This document shows, piece after piece, positions 61,886 to 64,000 of a DNA stretch of 64,000 bases. The stretch covers positions 1,861,501 through 1,925,500 of the forward strand of contig NZ_PPPD01000001.1 of assembly GCF_002901445.1 (NCBI RefSeq). The letters are read 5' to 3'. Numbering within the stretch: position 1 is the stretch's first letter; every line of letters begins with the position of its first letter. Source of the DNA: Deinococcus koreensis (GTDB taxonomy: Bacteria > Deinococcota > Deinococci > Deinococcales > Deinococcaceae). The translations under genes and the position numbers were made by a program. A model generated the notes under the pieces. The model saw nothing but the letters and a program-made list of their open reading frames with translations. It ran no database searches and was not told the origin of the DNA.

Positions 61886-62678
61886 CTTCCTGAGCCGCCC
61901 CCGCAGGCGCCGTCAGCAGGGCCTGACCCTGGTGGAGCTGCTGGTGGGCCTCGCCCTGGCCGGCGTGGTGACCAGCGCCCTGCTCTCGCTGAACATCTCG
62001 ACCAGCCAGACCTCCAGCCTGCTGAACAGCCGCAACGATCTGGTGGCTGAAACCCAGCTGGCCCAGAACTATGTGGCCGCCAAGCTCCGCGAGGCCGCCT
62101 ACGTGTTCCCGACCGGCACCGCCCTGACCCTGAGTGCCACCAACAGCTTCTCCACCCAGAAGCCGGGGGCGGGCAGCAGCACCTGGACGGTCGGCACCGA
62201 CCCCATCGTCGCGGTGATCCTGCCGCCCGAGGAGAGCGGAAGCTGCGTTACTGGCGGGCCGCAGTTCTGTTATACCTTCTACGCCTATTACCCGGTGCAG
62301 CGCGGCACGGTGACCGCCAACGCGACCGGGGCCGCCCAACCGGGGCCCGACGCCCGCAACGATTCGTCGGCCTGGCTCCTGATGGAATACCGGCGCCCCT
62401 ACGCCTCGCTGGCGCTGGGCACCGTGCTGGGGCCGGCGCAGGCCACCGGCATCAGTGGCGAGGATGGGCGGATCGTCATGGATTATCTGCGCCCACCTGC
62501 AACCAGCGAGAGCGCTCTGTTTTCCCAGGTCGACGGGCAGCAGCAGGGGGTGAGCCGCCTGACCATGCGTCTGGCCAGCGCCCGCCTGGGGTCACGGGAG
62601 ACGCGGGTGCCGCAGACCGGGCGCTACGAGGTCGCGGTCTATCCTCGCAACGTGGGCAAGCCGGTCAGCCCGAACTAA
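61878..62678 (+). CDS. Type IV pseudopilin (PilW-like)
   Basis: A 266-residue protein with RRQQGLTLVELLVGLALAGVV, the PilW-type N-terminus, and the long beta-rich body typical of PilW. Cysteines in SGSCVTGGPQFCYTF near residue 115 likely pair. It overlaps the PilV-like gene by 8 bp and closes the operon. A GC-rich hairpin lies at about 62699-62730. Confidence 0.87.
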   Translation: MTDFLSRPRRRRQQGLTLVELLVGLALAGVVTSALLSLNISTSQTSSLLNSRNDLVAETQLAQNYVAAKLREAAYVFPTGTALTLSATNSFSTQKPGAGSSTWTVGTDPIVAVILPPEESGSCVTGGPQFCYTFYAYYPVQRGTVTANATGAAQPGPDARNDSSAWLLMEYRRPYASLALGTVLGPAQATGISGEDGRIVMDYLRPPATSESALFSQVDGQQQGVSRLTMRLASARLGSRETRVPQTGRYEVAVYPRNVGKPVSPN

Positions 62679-62819
62679 GGCCCGTCAGGGCTGCGTGCAG
62701 GGGGCTGGGGAGCTGATCTCCGGCCCCCTGCCCTGCGCCGGGGAGCAGCGGGCGCGGGGCTCAACGTTTGATCTGCCCCGCCCCACCCGGCCCGGAGTGC
62801 AGGCTCTACACTGACCCCC

Positions 62820-64000
62820 ATGCTTCCTTCTGGGCTCACCTCCGGGCTCGTGTCCGATCCTGTCCAGGCGCTGCTCTCGCGGGAGCGGACGCTGCTGGCC
62901 GACATCCAGGCCTTTCTGGAGGCCCAGGGCGCCCCGCCCGAGGCCGTGGAGCACGCCCGCACCGCCGCCCGCGCGCTCGACGAGACCTTCCTGCTGGTCG
63001 TGGTGGGCGAGTTCAACGCCGGCAAGAGTTCCTTCGTGAACGCCCTGCTGGGGGCCCCGGTGCTGCCCGAGGGGGTCACGCCCACCACGGACCGCATCTA
63101 CGTGCTGGTGCACGGCGACACGCCGGGACAGATGGAGCCCACCCGCGACCCCTTCGTGAGCCGCCTGACCTACCCGCTGCCCAGCCTGGAGGGCGTGGCG
63201 CTGGTCGATACTCCGGGCACCAACGCGATCATCCGCCAGCACCAGGCGCTGACCGAGGGCTTCCTCCCCCGCGCCGATCTGGTGCTGTTCCTGACGAGTT
63301 CGGATCGGCCCTTCACCGAGTCCGAGCGGCAGTTCCTGAGCCTGGCGGCGCGCTGGGGCCGCTCGGTGATCATGGTGGTGAACAAGGCCGACCTGCTGGA
63401 AACCCTCGAGCAGAAGGCCCAGGTGCGCGAATTCGTCGAGGCCGGCGCGCGGGGCGTGCTGGGCCTGACCCCGCCCGTGCTGCTGATCAGTGCGCGCGGC
63501 GAGCAGCGCGGCCAGCCCAGCGGGCAGCACGACCCCGGTTTCCAGGCGCTGCGCGAGGTGCTGCGGATGCGCCTCTCGGAGACCGAGCGCACCCGCCTGA
63601 AGCTGCAGAGCCCGCTGGGCATGGCGGCCGAACTGCTGGGCGGCGAGGACACGCGCGCGGCGGCGGCCAGCACCACCCTCACCGAAGACCTCGCCATCCT
63701 GAAGGATCTGGAAGCCCAGCGCGAGCGGCATGGCGTCGCCATGCTGGGCGAACTGGATGGGCAGCTCAACCGCGTGGCCCGACTGCTGGGCGAGTTCGAG
63801 CTGCGTGCCGACCGGTTTATCGACAGCAAGCTGCGCTTTTCCAACCTGCGCGGCCTGATGAATCCGCGCGATCTCGAAGAGGGCTTCCGGCGCGAGGCGG
63901 TGGCGGAGCTGCCCGACGCCATCGACCGGCAGTTCGGCTCCATGATCGACCGCTTCGTGGAGGCCAACCTGCATTTCTGGGAAGACGTGCAGACCTTCCT
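62820..64000 (+). CDS. Dynamin-family GTPase (partial, N-terminal 393 residues)
   Basis: The frame opens at ATG 62820 and runs off the right edge. The G1 motif VVGEFNAGKS is at residues 61-70, G3 LVDTPGTNAI near 128 and G4 VVNKADLLE near 186, as in bacterial dynamin-like proteins. A helical region follows (SPLGMAAELLGG...), the start of the stalk. Bacterial dynamins remodel or protect membranes. TACACT (62807-62812) is 7 nt before the ATG, a leaderless arrangement. The C-terminus is not visible. Confidence 0.88.
   Translation, partial: MLPSGLTSGLVSDPVQALLSRERTLLADIQAFLEAQGAPPEAVEHARTAARALDETFLLVVVGEFNAGKSSFVNALLGAPVLPEGVTPTTDRIYVLVHGDTPGQMEPTRDPFVSRLTYPLPSLEGVALVDTPGTNAIIRQHQALTEGFLPRADLVLFLTSSDRPFTESERQFLSLAARWGRSVIMVVNKADLLETLEQKAQVREFVEAGARGVLGLTPPVLLISARGEQRGQPSGQHDPGFQALREVLRMRLSETERTRLKLQSPLGMAAELLGGEDTRAAAASTTLTEDLAILKDLEAQRERHGVAMLGELDGQLNRVARLLGEFELRADRFIDSKLRFSNLRGLMNPRDLEEGFRREAVAELPDAIDRQFGSMIDRFVEANLHFWEDVQTF

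Overview
The window is chromosomal DNA from a high-GC bacterium, almost certainly a Deinococcus. The reasons are the GC-rich codon use, futalosine-route menaquinone genes (mqnA, mqnE), a TrmB with a long C-terminal extension, a GidA-related FAD protein, a DUF3809-like protein, a manganese catalase, darcynin, and many genes whose start codon lies 5-8 nt after a TANNNT-like -10 box (leaderless transcripts). The genus is an inference; no rRNA or tRNA gene is present to test it.

Layout. 1-7200: a MocR-type regulator (cut by the window edge) divergent from a BenE-type transporter, an acyl-CoA synthetase, a candidate small RNA (about 3894-4054), a nucleoside deaminase, and a photolyase-family protein with reversed domain order flanked by two small P-loop kinases. 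7235-8900: an accessory insertion. A C-terminal remnant of a peptidase S51 gene abuts an AT-rich gene that joins a RelA/SpoT-like alarmone synthetase domain to a C-terminal HEPN-like motif. 8921-19700: groES-groEL, a GGDEF protein ending in a ribbon-helix-helix-like segment, DinB-like and deaminase genes, a Nudix-methyltransferase fusion, a TetR regulator facing a darcynin/SDR operon across a palindromic operator, galM, GNAT and M23 peptidase genes. 19700-32500: an orphan sugar-type binding protein, a paired inactive/active M16 peptidase operon, mqnE-NTF2-mqnA, a GAF-GGDEF protein, DUF3006 plus a ComEC-type beta-lactamase-fold protein, and a GGDEF/HD-GYP protein.

32600-46800: an RluA-like protein lacking the usual catalytic Asp, GidA-related and trmB genes, Mn-catalase, SCP2-like protein, a methyltransferase, a GH1 glycosidase, a phoB/phoR/phoU-type operon preceded by a compact 63-nt small-RNA candidate that carries an anti-Shine-Dalgarno-like stretch, metK, and a secreted phospholipase-C-like protein. 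46800-64000: a NarL-type two-component pair, rsmD-coaD, a MITE-like inverted-repeat element, the yqeK-LCP-rsfS operon, the c-di-AMP genes cdaA-cdaR, an UPF0173 hydrolase behind a 15-bp-periodic repeat array, an acyltransferase, a four-gene type IV pseudopilin operon, and the start of a dynamin-like GTPase.

Themes: dense nucleotide second-messenger signalling (one diadenylate cyclase, three GGDEF proteins, one HD-GYP, one RSH-like protein); nucleotide and DNA housekeeping; and cell-envelope and pilus functions. The most unusual items are the RSH-HEPN island, the GGDEF-RHH fusion, the two small-RNA candidates, the permuted photolyase and a recurrent class of in-frame 15/18-bp minisatellites.
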